A stretch of DNA of 64,000 nt from Planctomycetota bacterium. Its GTDB lineage: Bacteria > Planctomycetota > UBA1135 > GCA-002686595. This document shows, piece by piece, positions 15,879 through 24,855 of the stretch (its first letter is position 1; every line of letters starts with the position of its first letter). The position numbers and the translations under genes are program-made. The notes beneath the pieces were generated by a model that saw only the letters and a program-made list of their open reading frames with translations, searched no databases and was not told the origin of the DNA. The DNA lies in the NCBI GenBank assembly GCA_016795205.1, contig JAEUHZ010000051.1:62001-126000 (forward strand), written 5' to 3'.

Positions 15879-16895
15879 ATGGCGGAGCGCAGCACGATCC
15901 CCCACCTCCTGAACCTCCAGGACCTCTCCGAGCAGGAGGTCGACGACCTGCTGGACCTGTCGATGCGCATCAAGCGCCGCGCCGGGGCGTTCCAGCTCAC
16001 GGGGCGCACCGTCGGGCTGCTCTTCTTCCGCCCCTCCCTGCGCACGCGCGCCTCGTTCGAGGCGGCAGTGAACCAACTCGGGGGAGAGGCCATCCACCTC
16101 ACGGCCTCCTCGGACTTCTGGGAGCTCGAGTCCCAGGACGGCGCGGTCATGGACGGCCGCGCGCCGGAGCACGTCAAGGACGCCGCGCGCGTCCTCTCGC
16201 GCTACGTGTCCGCGCTGGCGATCCGGCCGGCGCTCGTCGGGCAGTCGTGGGCCGCCGACCGGCGCGACGCGTCGATCCGGGCCTGGGCGCAGCACGCGCA
16301 GGTGCCGGTGATCAACATGGAGAGCGCGCTGTGGCACCCGCTGCAGGCGTTGGCCGACCTCATGACCCTGCGCGAGTCGCTCGGGAAGCTCCCGGGGAAG
16401 ACGCTCTCCGTCGTGTGGACGCGCTCGCCGCAGCCGGCCAGCCACGCCGCGGTCCATTCGCTGCTCCTGGCCGCCCTGCGCAGCGGGATGCGCGTGCGCG
16501 TCGCGCACCCCAGCGGGTACGAGCTCGACGAGCAGGTCATGGCCGAGGCGCGCGCGCTGGCGGACGCGAAGGGCGGAGCGCTCGAGGCCGGCCTGGGCGT
16601 CAAGGAGGCGGTCAAGGGCGCGCACGTGGTCTATGCGCGCTCGTGGAGCTCGCTCGAGGACTACGGCAACGCCACCCTGGCCGCGAGCCGCGTGGCGCGC
16701 ACGCAGGGCTGGATCGTCGACGAGGCCCTGATGAAGCTCGGCGCGGACGCGCGCCTCATGCACGCCGGGCCGGTGCGCCGCAACCTCGAGGTGACCGACG
16801 ACGTGCTCGATGGCGCGCGCAGTCTCGTCTACGAGCAGGCGGAGAACCGCCTGCACTCGCAGAAGGCCTTGCTCGCGCGGCTCCTGCGCGCCTGA
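15879..16895 (+). CDS. Carbamoyltransferase of the N-acetyl/N-succinylornithine type (ArgF'-like)
   Basis: The 338-residue protein has the carbamoyl-phosphate site F-R-P-S-L-R-T-R (50-57) and H-P-L-Q (153-156). V-M-D-G (90-93) and A-E-N-R-L-H-S-Q-K-A (321-330) are typical of acetylornithine and succinylornithine carbamoyltransferases rather than classical OTCases. These enzymes make acetyl- or succinyl-citrulline in arginine synthesis. The substrate-loop motif HCLP is replaced by H295-A-G-P-V-R-R-N, so the usual cysteine is missing and the loop resembles the ATCase HPGP loop. Substrate therefore cannot be fixed. The ATG at 15879 is chosen because the family N-terminus begins there; a longer open frame upstream covers the tRNA-Arg promoter. 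The next gene is dnaE, 72 nt downstream. Confidence 0.85.
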   Translation: MAERSTIPHLLNLQDLSEQEVDDLLDLSMRIKRRAGAFQLTGRTVGLLFFRPSLRTRASFEAAVNQLGGEAIHLTASSDFWELESQDGAVMDGRAPEHVKDAARVLSRYVSALAIRPALVGQSWAADRRDASIRAWAQHAQVPVINMESALWHPLQALADLMTLRESLGKLPGKTLSVVWTRSPQPASHAAVHSLLLAALRSGMRVRVAHPSGYELDEQVMAEARALADAKGGALEAGLGVKEAVKGAHVVYARSWSSLEDYGNATLAASRVARTQGWIVDEALMKLGADARLMHAGPVRRNLEVTDDVLDGARSLVYEQAENRLHSQKALLARLLRA

Positions 16896-16967
16896 GGGGC
16901 CGTCCTAGAAGCTGTTTGTGGCGCCGCTCCCGCGGCGCGGGCGGCGCGAGCGCCGCCGGAGACGCCG

Positions 16968-19900
16968 ATGTCCGCGCCCGATTTCGTCCACCTCCACGTC
17001 CACTCCGAGTACAGCCTCCTCGACGGCGCGAACCGCATCGGGGACCTCGTCGACGCCTGCACCCGCGACGGGCAGCGGGCGCTGGCGCTCACGGACCACG
17101 GCAACCTGTTCGGCTCGATCGAGCTCTACCAGACCGCCAGGAAGAGCGGCGTGAAGCCGATCCTGGGCTGCGAGGTGTACGTCGCGCGCCGCTCGCGGTT
17201 CGAGCCGCACAGCAAGGCCAAGGGCAACGGCTACCACCACCTCACGCTGCTCGCGCGCGACGCGGAGGGTTGGCGAAACCTCGTGCACCTGGCGTCGCTC
17301 GCCTACCTGGAGGGCCATCACTTCCGTCCGCGCGTCGACCGCGAGGTGCTGGCCAAGCACGCCCGCGGGCTCACCTGCCTCTCGGGCTGTCTCGCCGGCG
17401 AGATGTCCCAGCTCGTCATCGCCGAGCGCGAGGCCGAGGCGCTCGAACTGGCGGCGACGTGGCGCGACCTGTTCGGGCCGGAGCACTTCTGGCTCGAGCT
17501 GCAGCGCAACGGCCTCGAGACCCAGGACAAGGTCAACGAGGCGCTCGTGCGCATCCACCAGCGGACCGGGATCCCGCTGGTCGGGACGAACGACATCCAC
17601 TACCTGCGCGAGGAGGACTGCCAGGCGCAGGACGTGCTCCTGTGCATCAACACGGGCGCCAAGCGCTCCGACGAGAAGCGCTTCCGGTTCGAGACGGACA
17701 CGCTCTTCTTCAAGACGCGCGCGCAGATGGCGGACGTGTTCCGCGACCTGCCGCAGTGCGTCAAGGGCACGATGGACGTCGCCGAGCAGGTGAACCTCGA
17801 CATCGAGTTCGGGAAGTACCGCCTGCCGGTCTTCACGCCCGACACGGCCGAGACCGCGGATCAGGTGTTCGACCGCCTGCTCGAGGCTGGCCTCGGCCGT
17901 CTCTATCCCGCGGGCCACGAGGCGGCGCGCGCGCGGCTCGACTACGAGAAGCGTGTCATCCGCGAGCTGGGCTTCGTCTCCTACTTCCTCGTCGTGTGGG
18001 ACCTCGTGCGCTGGTCGCGCGAGAACGGCGTGCCCGTCGGCCCGGGCCGCGGATCGGCCGCGGGTTCGATCGTCGCTTACCTGCTCGGGATCACGAAGGT
18101 CGACCCGCTCCGCTACGACCTGCTCTTCGAGCGCTTCCTGAACAGCTCGCGCGTGTCGATGCCCGACATCGACATCGACTTCTGCATGGAGGGCCGCGAG
18201 AAGGTCCTGGCCTACACGCGCCGGCGCTATGGCGACGACCACGTCGCGCAGATCGTGACGTTCGGGACGATGGCCTCGCGCACGGTCGTGCGCGACGTGG
18301 GCCGCGCGCTGGACCTGCCGCTGGCCGAGGTCGACCGCGTCGCGAAGAAGATCCCGGCCGGCCCGAACGCGCCTTCCTTGAAGGAGTTCATCGAGAAGGA
18401 CGCCGACATCCAGGCCGTGATCCGCGAGAAGCCGCAGCTCGCCGAGCTGTTCCAGATCTCGGTGCCGCTGGAGGGGCTCGCGCGCCACATCTCGACGCAC
18501 GCGGCCGGCGTCGTGATCGCCGACCGCCCGATCGTCGAATACGTGCCGCTCGCCAAGAACGGCGACGACGTGTGCACGCAGTGGCCGGCGCCGCAGCTCG
18601 AGGACCTCGGCCTGCTCAAGATGGACTACCTGGGTCTCAGGACCCTGACGATCCTCGAGAAGGCGCTGGCCAACATCCGCAAGCAGGGCGGGACGCCGCC
18701 GGACCTCGACGCCTTGCCGCCCGGTGACCCGCGGACGTATCGGCTGCTGACCGCGGGCGACACGCTGGGCGTCTTCCAGTTGGAATCCGAGGGCATGAAG
18801 AAGCTGCTCGGCCGCATCAAGCCCGACTGCTTCGAGGACCTGATCGCGATCCTGGCGCTCTACCGGCCGGGCCCGCTCGAGTCGGGCATGGTCGAGATGT
18901 TCACGCGCCGCAAGCACGGCGAGGAGGCGATCCAGTATCCGCACCCGTCGCTCGAGACCATCCTGCGCGATACGTACGGCTGCATCGTCTACCAGGAGCA
19001 GGTCATGCTCATCTCCAGCGCGCTGTCGGGCTTCTCGCTGAACGAGGCCGACAACCTGCGCAAGGCGATGGGCAAGAAGAAGCCGGAGATCATGCAGAAA
19101 TTCTCCGAGCAGTTCGTGGCCGGCGCGGTCGCGAACGGCTGCGCGGAAAGCGTCGCGCGCGAGATCTGGGACAACATCCTCAAGTTCGGCGGCTACGGCT
19201 TCAACAAGTCGCACTCGACCGCCTACGCGGTGCTCACCTACCAGACCGCGTTCTTGAAGGCCAACCACCGCAGCGCGTTCCTCGCCGCCAACCTCTCGTG
19301 CGAGATGTCGAACACGAAGAAGGTCAAGGAGTTCGTCGACGACGCGCGCAAGAGCGGCGTGGAGCTGCGCCCGCCGTCCATCGAGCGCTCGGTGTGGGAG
19401 TTCGAGCCGGAGGGCGAGGCGCTGCGCTACGGCTTCGGCGCGATCAAGGGCACGGGCGAGAAGGCGATCCACGCGCTGGTCGAAGCGCGCAGCGGATTGC
19501 ACGGGCGCCGCACCGCGCCGACGCTGCACGCCTTGTGCGCCGAGGTCGACCCACAAGCCACCGGCAAGCTGTGCTGGGAAGCCCTGATCAAGGCCGGAGC
19601 GTTCGACGCGCTCGACCAGGACCGGGGAGCGCTGCTCGCGTCGGTGGAGTCCGCCATGGCGGAGGGAGCGCGCGCGGCGGCCGACCGCAGGTCCGGCCAG
19701 GGCAGTCTGTTCGGAGCCGCTCCGGCCGTGGCGGGCGGCGCCGCGCGCGCGGCCGCCACGGGCCCGCGCGCCGGCACGCTCTCGAAGGCCGAGGTCCTGC
19801 GCGGCGAGTTCGAGGTCCTGGGCTTCTACCTCTCCGGCCACCCGCTCGAGGAGCGGGCGGGCCTGCTGTCGCTCTTGTCCTCCGTGAACGTCGAGGGCCT

Positions 19901-20429
19901 GACGGCGATCCCGGGCGGCACCGAGCTCACGGTCGCGGGCATGATCCTCGGGAAGTCCGAGGTCGTCGTGAAGTCCGGCGCGCTGGCCGGCCGCAAGATG
20001 TGCCGCTTCCGGCTCGAGGACCTGTCCGGCAACGTCGGCGTGACCTGCTTTCCGCGCACCTACGAGGAGCAGAAGCACAAGCTCGAGGACGGCCGGGTCG
20101 TGGTCCTCAAGGTCAAGCTCGAGGAGGGCGCCGAGGAGCCCGCGCTGCTGCTCGAGGAGCTCTGGACCGTCGAGGAGGCGCTGGGCCGCTTCCAGGGCGG
20201 CGTGGTGGTCAACGTCGCGCCGGAGGACGAGCACCTGCTGCCGGAGCTGCGCCGGGTCGTCGACGGCCACAAGGGTCGTGCGCCGCTCTACCTCCAGGTC
20301 CAGGGGCTCGACGGCCGCACGCGCCGCGTGCGCGCCGGCGGCGACTGCCGCGTGGCGATCAGCGAGCGCTTCGCGCAGGACGTCGACGCGCTGCTCGGCC
20401 AGGGTCGCGTGCGCCTGGCGCGGGTCTGA
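16968..20429 (+). CDS. dnaE: DNA polymerase III subunit alpha
   Basis: Replicative polymerase of 1153 residues, full length for DnaE1. The N-terminal PHP domain has H-L-H-V-H-S-E-Y-S-L-L-D-G and T-D-H-G-N. The palm carries P-D-I-D-I-D-F with the catalytic pair at about D401/D403, and G-P-G-R-G-S-A-A-G-S is the conserved palm loop. A helix-hairpin-helix region, an OB fold (about 950-1060) and the C-terminal tau-binding region follow. A Pro/Ala/Arg-rich insert lies around 895-935. The ATG at 16968 has GGAG 6 nt upstream. A hairpin (16940-16957, 8 bp) lies just before the ribosome site and could influence translation. Confidence 0.97.
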   Translation: MSAPDFVHLHVHSEYSLLDGANRIGDLVDACTRDGQRALALTDHGNLFGSIELYQTARKSGVKPILGCEVYVARRSRFEPHSKAKGNGYHHLTLLARDAEGWRNLVHLASLAYLEGHHFRPRVDREVLAKHARGLTCLSGCLAGEMSQLVIAEREAEALELAATWRDLFGPEHFWLELQRNGLETQDKVNEALVRIHQRTGIPLVGTNDIHYLREEDCQAQDVLLCINTGAKRSDEKRFRFETDTLFFKTRAQMADVFRDLPQCVKGTMDVAEQVNLDIEFGKYRLPVFTPDTAETADQVFDRLLEAGLGRLYPAGHEAARARLDYEKRVIRELGFVSYFLVVWDLVRWSRENGVPVGPGRGSAAGSIVAYLLGITKVDPLRYDLLFERFLNSSRVSMPDIDIDFCMEGREKVLAYTRRRYGDDHVAQIVTFGTMASRTVVRDVGRALDLPLAEVDRVAKKIPAGPNAPSLKEFIEKDADIQAVIREKPQLAELFQISVPLEGLARHISTHAAGVVIADRPIVEYVPLAKNGDDVCTQWPAPQLEDLGLLKMDYLGLRTLTILEKALANIRKQGGTPPDLDALPPGDPRTYRLLTAGDTLGVFQLESEGMKKLLGRIKPDCFEDLIAILALYRPGPLESGMVEMFTRRKHGEEAIQYPHPSLETILRDTYGCIVYQEQVMLISSALSGFSLNEADNLRKAMGKKKPEIMQKFSEQFVAGAVANGCAESVAREIWDNILKFGGYGFNKSHSTAYAVLTYQTAFLKANHRSAFLAANLSCEMSNTKKVKEFVDDARKSGVELRPPSIERSVWEFEPEGEALRYGFGAIKGTGEKAIHALVEARSGLHGRRTAPTLHALCAEVDPQATGKLCWEALIKAGAFDALDQDRGALLASVESAMAEGARAAADRRSGQGSLFGAAPAVAGGAARAAATGPRAGTLSKAEVLRGEFEVLGFYLSGHPLEERAGLLSLLSSVNVEGLTAIPGGTELTVAGMILGKSEVVVKSGALAGRKMCRFRLEDLSGNVGVTCFPRTYEEQKHKLEDGRVVVLKVKLEEGAEEPALLLEELWTVEEALGRFQGGVVVNVAPEDEHLLPELRRVVDGHKGRAPLYLQVQGLDGRTRRVRAGGDCRVAISERFAQDVDALLGQGRVRLARV

Positions 20430-20675
20430 CGCCGGGCGCGCTCGCCCCGCGGGCACGGGCCTGGGACCCAGCCCGCACGGCCCGGTGGCGATGGCTCCCG
20501 CCCGGCGCGCCAGCGACGCTCCTCGGATCTGCCGCCCGGCCTCCTCGCGCGGCCTCGTCGTGCGGTCACGCCGCACGCCGCTCGGCACGAGCCCGGGGGC
20601 GGCCGGCGAGAGGCCGCGGGCACGCGCGGCACCCTCGACGCGACGGCAGCCCCTCGGACGCACGCTGCCAAGCGA

Positions 20676-20727
20676 GCGCGCCGCGCCGGACGCGGGGTCC
20701 GGCGCGGCGCGCGGAGAGTTCTCTCCG
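20676..20727. terminator. Convergent terminators between dnaE and rplQ
   Basis: A perfect 16-bp stem (20676-20691 with 20697-20712, 5-nt loop) is followed directly by a 7-bp stem (20712-20718 with 20721-20727). They lie between the converging dnaE and rplQ genes and could act in both directions. The rest of the 305-nt spacer (20430-20675) holds no gene I can support. Confidence 0.65.
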
Positions 20728-20734
20728 GAGAGCG

Positions 20735-21121
20735 TCAGCCTTCCGCCGTCTTGTCCTTGGGGCTGCGCTCGACGAACTCGAGGATCGAGCGCTGGCCATT
20801 GTCGCCCAGGCGCGGCTTCGAGAGGTGCAGCACGCGGCAGTAGCCGCCCGGACGCGACTTGAAGCGCGGGCCGATCGTCCCGAACAGCTTGTCGACCGAG
20901 CCCTTGTCGCGCAGGGCGGCGAAAACCATGCGGCGGTGATGCAGCGTGTCCTCCTTCGCGAGCGTCACGAGACGCTCCACGAAGGGCTTCACGGCCTTGG
21001 CCTTGGGCGTCGTGGTGACGATGCGCTCGTGCAGGATCAGCGAGTTCGCCATGTTCTTCGTCATGGCGATCCGGTGTTCCGTCGTCCGGCCCAGCCGGTT
21101 CCCTGCGCAACGGTGTCTCAT
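20735..21121 (-). CDS. rplQ: Ribosomal protein L17
   Basis: The 128-residue protein has the L17 hallmark M-R-H-R-C-x-G-x-x-L-G-R-T-x-x-H-R near the start, then N-M-A-N-S-L-I-L-H-E-R-I-V-T-T and K-P-F-V-E-R-L-V-T-L-A. L17 sits at the polypeptide exit tunnel. GGAG precedes the ATG. It is the final gene of the alpha-type cluster, 38 nt after rpoA. Confidence 0.97.
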   Translation of the reverse strand: MRHRCAGNRLGRTTEHRIAMTKNMANSLILHERIVTTTPKAKAVKPFVERLVTLAKEDTLHHRRMVFAALRDKGSVDKLFGTIGPRFKSRPGGYCRVLHLSKPRLGDNGQRSILEFVERSPKDKTAEG

Positions 21122-21159
21122 GGCTTCGCTCCTGTCGATCCGTTCGGGGACCGCACGTC

Positions 21160-22149
21160 CTACACGTTCATCCCGAGCGAGAGCCCGCGCTCGGCCAGCT
21201 TGTTCTTGATCTCGGTCAGGCTCGTCTTCCCGAGGTTCTTCAGGTTCATGACCTCGTTCTCGCTCATGCGCACGAGGTCGCCGATCGTCAGGATGTTCGC
21301 GCCGTCCAGGCAGTTCCGCGCGCGCACGGAGAGCTCCAGGTCGGCGATCGGCTCGGTCAGCACCACGGACAGCTCGCTCGTCTCGCGATTGCGCTGGTTG
21401 TATTCCGAGCTGTCGGGGGAATCCGGGACCAGCTCGCGGTCGCGGCTCGCGCCGTAGAGCACGAACGGGTTCAGGTGCTTGCGGTAGATCTTGGCCGACT
21501 CGACCAGCGCCAGCTCGGGCGTGATCGTGCCGTCGGTCCAGATCTCCAGCACGAGGCGGTCGTAGTTCGTCAGCTTGCCGACGCGCGTGGCCTCGATCGA
21601 GTACCGCACGCGATGCACGGGCGAGAAGATGGCGTCGACCGGGATCGTCCCGAGCTGCTGGATCTCGTTGCCCGTCTCCTCGGCCGGCACGTAGCCACGG
21701 CCGCGCTTGACGCGCAGCTCGACGCGGAAGGGACGGTCCTTCGTGAGCGTCGCGATGAACAGCTCGGGATTGGCGACCTGCGCGTCTCCCGGGCACTGGA
21801 CGTCGGCGCCCGTGATCACGCCCTTGCCCGACTTCTCGATGCGGCAGGTGACCTCGTCCCCGCCCTCGAAGGCGACCCGCAGCCGCTTGAGGTTCAGGAT
21901 GATGTCGGTCACGTCTTCCAGGACGCCTTCCAGCGAGTCGAACTCGTGGCTGGCGCCCTCGATGCGCACGGACACGACCGCCGTGCCCTCGATCGAGGAC
22001 AGCAGCACGCGGCGCAGGCCGTTGCCGATCGTGTGCCCGAAGCCGCGCTCGAACGGCTCGATGAGGAACCGCCCGTAGGTCTTGGTGAGGGTGCCGCCGT
22101 CCGGCTGCACCTTGCTGGGGAGCTCGAAATTCCGCCAACGAATACGCAT
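21160..22149 (-). CDS. rpoA: RNA polymerase subunit alpha
   Basis: The 329-residue protein has the N-terminal dimerisation domain (R-F-L-I-E-P-F-E-R-G-F-G-H-T-I-G-N-G-L-R-R) and the C-terminal helix-hairpin-helix domain (C-L-D-G-A-N-I-L-T-I-G-D-L, then N-L-K-N-L-G-K-T-S-L-T-E-I-K). It nucleates polymerase assembly and contacts activators and UP elements. It ends the alpha cluster with rplQ. The 172-nt gap before it from rpsD may carry an internal promoter, but none was clear. Confidence 0.98.
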   Translation of the reverse strand: MRIRWRNFELPSKVQPDGGTLTKTYGRFLIEPFERGFGHTIGNGLRRVLLSSIEGTAVVSVRIEGASHEFDSLEGVLEDVTDIILNLKRLRVAFEGGDEVTCRIEKSGKGVITGADVQCPGDAQVANPELFIATLTKDRPFRVELRVKRGRGYVPAEETGNEIQQLGTIPVDAIFSPVHRVRYSIEATRVGKLTNYDRLVLEIWTDGTITPELALVESAKIYRKHLNPFVLYGASRDRELVPDSPDSSEYNQRNRETSELSVVLTEPIADLELSVRARNCLDGANILTIGDLVRMSENEVMNLKNLGKTSLTEIKNKLAERGLSLGMNV

Positions 22150-22321
22150 GGTTCTCTGATTCTCCGGGTGAGGCCTGGTTCCGGGGTCGTCCGGCGCGCA
22201 GCGCTCCGCCGCTTGCGAGTCCCGTCGGCGCGCCGCGGCCTCAGGCGCGCGCAGGCGGGACTCCTCTGGCGGGCGGACGCGTTTCGCGGCTTTCAGGCCG
22301 CGAGCGCGCGCCGGCGTTCGA

Positions 22322-22948
22322 TCACTTCGAGCAGAGCTCGATGATGAGCTGCTCCTGGATGGGGTGCGGGACGTCCTCGCGGCGCGGGATGCCCACGATC
22401 TTCGCCGTCAGTGTGTCGCCTTGGACCTCGAGCCAGGCGGGGATCGACTGCGACTTGTTCACCTCGATGGCCTCGCTGACCATCTTGCGCGTGTTCTCCC
22501 GCGTCCCGGGCATGACCACGTCGCCGGGACGCACCTGGAACGAGCACACGTCGACCTTGCGGCCGTTGACGCGGAAGTGCCCGTGGTTGATGAGCTGGCG
22601 CGCGTGGTTGCGCGACAGCGCGAACCCGCTCGCCAGCACCACGTTGTCGAGCCGCCGCTCCAGGAGGACCATGAGGTTCTCCCCCGTGTTCCCGCGCAGA
22701 CGCTCGGCCTCGTTGAAGTACAGCTTGAACTGGCGCTCGCCCACGCCGTAGATGCGCTTGAGCTTCTGCTTCTCGCGCAGGCGCACGCCGTACTCGGTGA
22801 CCTTCGCGCGCTTCTGAGCGTGGACGCCCGGCGGGTAGTCACGCCGCGAAACGGCGCACTTTTCCGTGAAGCAGCGCTGGCCCTTCAGGAAGAGCTTCAT
22901 GCCCTCCCTGCGGCACAGTCGGCACTTGGGATCGATGATGCGGGACAT
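22322..22948 (-). CDS. rpsD: Ribosomal protein S4, zinc-binding form
   Basis: The 208-residue S4 has the C-x2-C...C-x4-C zinc module at C9, C12, C26 and C31, and the S4 RNA-binding domain with R-R-L-D-N-V-V...A-R-Q-L-I-N-H-G-H-F-R-V-N-G. It is a primary 16S rRNA binder and, in other bacteria, a translational repressor of this operon. Confidence 0.98.
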   Translation of the reverse strand: MSRIIDPKCRLCRREGMKLFLKGQRCFTEKCAVSRRDYPPGVHAQKRAKVTEYGVRLREKQKLKRIYGVGERQFKLYFNEAERLRGNTGENLMVLLERRLDNVVLASGFALSRNHARQLINHGHFRVNGRKVDVCSFQVRPGDVVMPGTRENTRKMVSEAIEVNKSQSIPAWLEVQGDTLTAKIVGIPRREDVPHPIQEQLIIELCSK

Positions 22949-22996
22949 GCTTCGTTCTCGGTTGTTCGGTGGTGGTGCGCGGCGCGGGTCGGAGGA

Positions 22997-23377
22997 TCAG
23001 ACGCGGCGCTTCTTGCGGGCGCGGCAGCCGTTGTGAGGGAGCGGCGTCATGTCCTCGATCGTCAGGACCTTGAGGCCCGTGTTCGACAGAGCGCGGATCG
23101 CCGACTCGCGGCCGGACCCGGCGCCGCGCACGCGCACGTCGACTTCCTTGACGCCCAGGCGCATGGCGCCCGCCGCGGCACGCTCGCCGGCGCGTTGGGC
23201 CGCGAAGGGCGTGCTCTTGCGCGTGCCCTTGAACCCGACGCAACCGGCCGAGCCCGTGGCCACGACCTCGCCGTTCGCCGTCGTGATCGTGACGTGCGTG
23301 TTGTTGAACGTCGCCTTCACGTGCGCGACGCCCCGCGAGGTGATCCGACGGACCTTCTTCTTGGCGACCTTCGACAT
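22997..23377 (-). CDS. rpsK: Ribosomal protein S11
   Basis: The 126-residue protein shows [11 protein letters not shown] near the N-terminus and the C-terminal [14 protein letters not shown]. It forms part of the platform of the small subunit. It lies 3 nt from rpsM. Confidence 0.98.
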   Translation of the reverse strand: MSKVAKKKVRRITSRGVAHVKATFNNTHVTITTANGEVVATGSAGCVGFKGTRKSTPFAAQRAGERAAAGAMRLGVKEVDVRVRGAGSGRESAIRALSNTGLKVLTIEDMTPLPHNGCRARKKRRV

Positions 23378-23380
23378 GGA

Positions 23381-23764
23381 CTACTTCATCCCCTTCACGG
23401 ACTTCTTGCCGGCGACCGTCTTGCGCGGACCCTTCCGCGTGCGCGCGTTCGTGCGTGTCCGCTGACCGCGGACCGGCAGGCCGCGACGGTGACGCAGGCC
23501 GCGGTAGCAGCCGATGTCCCGCAGGCGGGTGATCGACGAGGCGATCTGCCGGCGCAGGGTGCCCTCGACCGGGTACTCCTTCTGCAGGTAGTTCGCGAGG
23601 TTCGCGATCTGCTCCTCGGAGAGCTCGCGCGCCTTCATGCCACGCGGGAGCTTGAGGTGATCGCAGACCTTGTGGGCAGTGGTCTCGCCGACGCCGTACA
23701 GGTACTGCAGCGCGATCTCGAGACGCTTGTTCGGGGGGATGTCGACACCGATGACACGCGGCAT
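23381..23764 (-). CDS. rpsM: Ribosomal protein S13
   Basis: The 127-residue protein has G-V-D-I-P-P-N-K-R near the start, a helix-turn-helix-like region and the basic C-terminal R-G-L-P-V-R-G-Q-R-T-x-T-N-A-R-T. It contacts 16S rRNA in the head and the P-site tRNA, and makes bridges to the large subunit. Confidence 0.98.
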   Translation of the reverse strand: MPRVIGVDIPPNKRLEIALQYLYGVGETTAHKVCDHLKLPRGMKARELSEEQIANLANYLQKEYPVEGTLRRQIASSITRLRDIGCYRGLRHRRGLPVRGQRTRTNARTRKGPRKTVAGKKSVKGMK

Positions 23765-23843
23765 CTGGCTTAGGCTCCGGTTCTCTGCTGTTGGTGTTCG
23801 GGGATGGGCGCCGCGGGCGGCGCACTGGGGTGGGGTCCGCGCA

Positions 23844-23960
23844 TCACTTCCCTTGCCGCTGCTTGTGGCGCGGGTCCGTGCAGATGACCCGGATCACTCC
23901 GCGGCGGCGGATGATCTTGCAGTGCAGGCACATGCGGCGGACGCTGCTTCGAACTTTCAT
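23844..23960 (-). CDS. rpmJ: Ribosomal protein L36, zinc-binding form
   Basis: The 38-residue protein is exactly the family length, with zinc ligands C11, C14, C27 and H32. Its ATG overlaps the infA stop (ATGA). The 79-nt gap to rpsM holds nothing recognised. Confidence 0.97.
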   Translation of the reverse strand: MKVRSSVRRMCLHCKIIRRRGVIRVICTDPRHKQRQGK

Positions 23961-24196
23961 TGCGAATCCCTCTTCCTTCGCTCGCCGCGACAGATGATGC
24001 GGCCCTTCGTCAGGTCGTACGGCGACATCTCGACCGTGATCTTGTCTCCGGCCAGGATGCGGATGTAGTGCATGCGCATCTTGCCGCTGACGTGCGCCAG
24101 GATCTCGTGGCCCGAGTCCAACCGGGCGCGGAAGCGCGCGTTGGGCAGGGCCTCGGTCACGATGGCCTCCACGGTGATCGGCTCCTCCTTGGCCAT
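23957..24196 (-). CDS. infA: Translation initiation factor IF-1
   Basis: The 79-residue OB-fold protein shows [12 protein letters not shown]-x-[11 protein letters not shown] and K-G-R-I-I-C-R. It binds the A site during initiation. Its ATG overlaps the adk stop (TGATG) and its stop overlaps rpmJ. The C-terminus carries an unusual basic tail, E-R-R-K-R-D-S-Q. Confidence 0.97.
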   Translation of the reverse strand: MAKEEPITVEAIVTEALPNARFRARLDSGHEILAHVSGKMRMHYIRILAGDKITVEMSPYDLTKGRIICRGERRKRDSQ

Positions 24197-24855
24197 CACG
24201 CGGCCTCCATGCCGGCGGCCGCCGTGCGCAGGGAGCGGAAGACCTCGTCGGGGGCGCGCTCCCCGTCGACCTCGCTGAGCAGGCCCTTCCGCGCGTACCA
24301 ACCCTGCAGCGGCTGGGTTTGCTCGCGGTAGACGGCCAGTCGCTTCGCGACCGTCGCGGCCTCGTCGTCCGAGCGGGTGTAGAGCTCGCCGCCGCAACGA
24401 TCGCAGCGGCCGGCGATCTTCGGCGGAGAGTTCTGCACGTGGTGGATGTTCCCGCATTGACGGCAGGTGCGCCGCCCGGTCAGTCGCTCGAGGAGCGCCG
24501 CGTCGGCCACGCGCAGGTCGAGCACGCGCACGGCCGTGCCCGTAGGCAGGCGCTTCTCGAGCGCCTCGGCCTGCGGCAGCGTGCGCGGGAAGCCGTCGAG
24601 GAGGAACCCCCGGACGCAGTCCGGCTGCGCCACGCGCTCGAACAGCATGTCGAGCACCAGGTCGTCGGGCACGAGCCGGCCGCTGTCCATGAACTCCTGC
24701 GCTCGGCGCCCCAGGTCGGTCCCCTGCGCGCGATGCGCGCGGAAGAGGTCGCCCGTGGACACGTGCGGCAATCCGAGCTCGGCGCACAGCCGGCTCGCTT
24801 GCGTGCCCTTCCCCGCGCCGGGGGGGCCCAAGAGGATGAGGACCCTGCGGCTCAC
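24196..24855 (-). CDS. adk: Adenylate kinase with zinc LID
   Basis: The 219-residue enzyme has the P-loop G-P-P-G-A-G-K-G-T (10-18), S-T-G-D-L for AMP binding and F-L-L-D-G-F-P-R-T. The LID contains two C-x2-C pairs, a structural zinc site seen in many Gram-positive and thermophile enzymes. It interconverts ATP + AMP and 2 ADP. Translation starts at GTG overlapping the secY stop (GTGA). The usual map gene after adk is absent. Confidence 0.97.
   Translation of the reverse strand: MSRRVLILLGPPGAGKGTQASRLCAELGLPHVSTGDLFRAHRAQGTDLGRRAQEFMDSGRLVPDDLVLDMLFERVAQPDCVRGFLLDGFPRTLPQAEALEKRLPTGTAVRVLDLRVADAALLERLTGRRTCRQCGNIHHVQNSPPKIAGRCDRCGGELYTRSDDEAATVAKRLAVYREQTQPLQGWYARKGLLSEVDGERAPDEVFRSLRTAAAGMEAA

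Noticed and set aside
16905-21110. 1401-codon minus-strand frame
   Set aside because: Shadow of dnaE; begins inside rplQ in another frame and has no domain.
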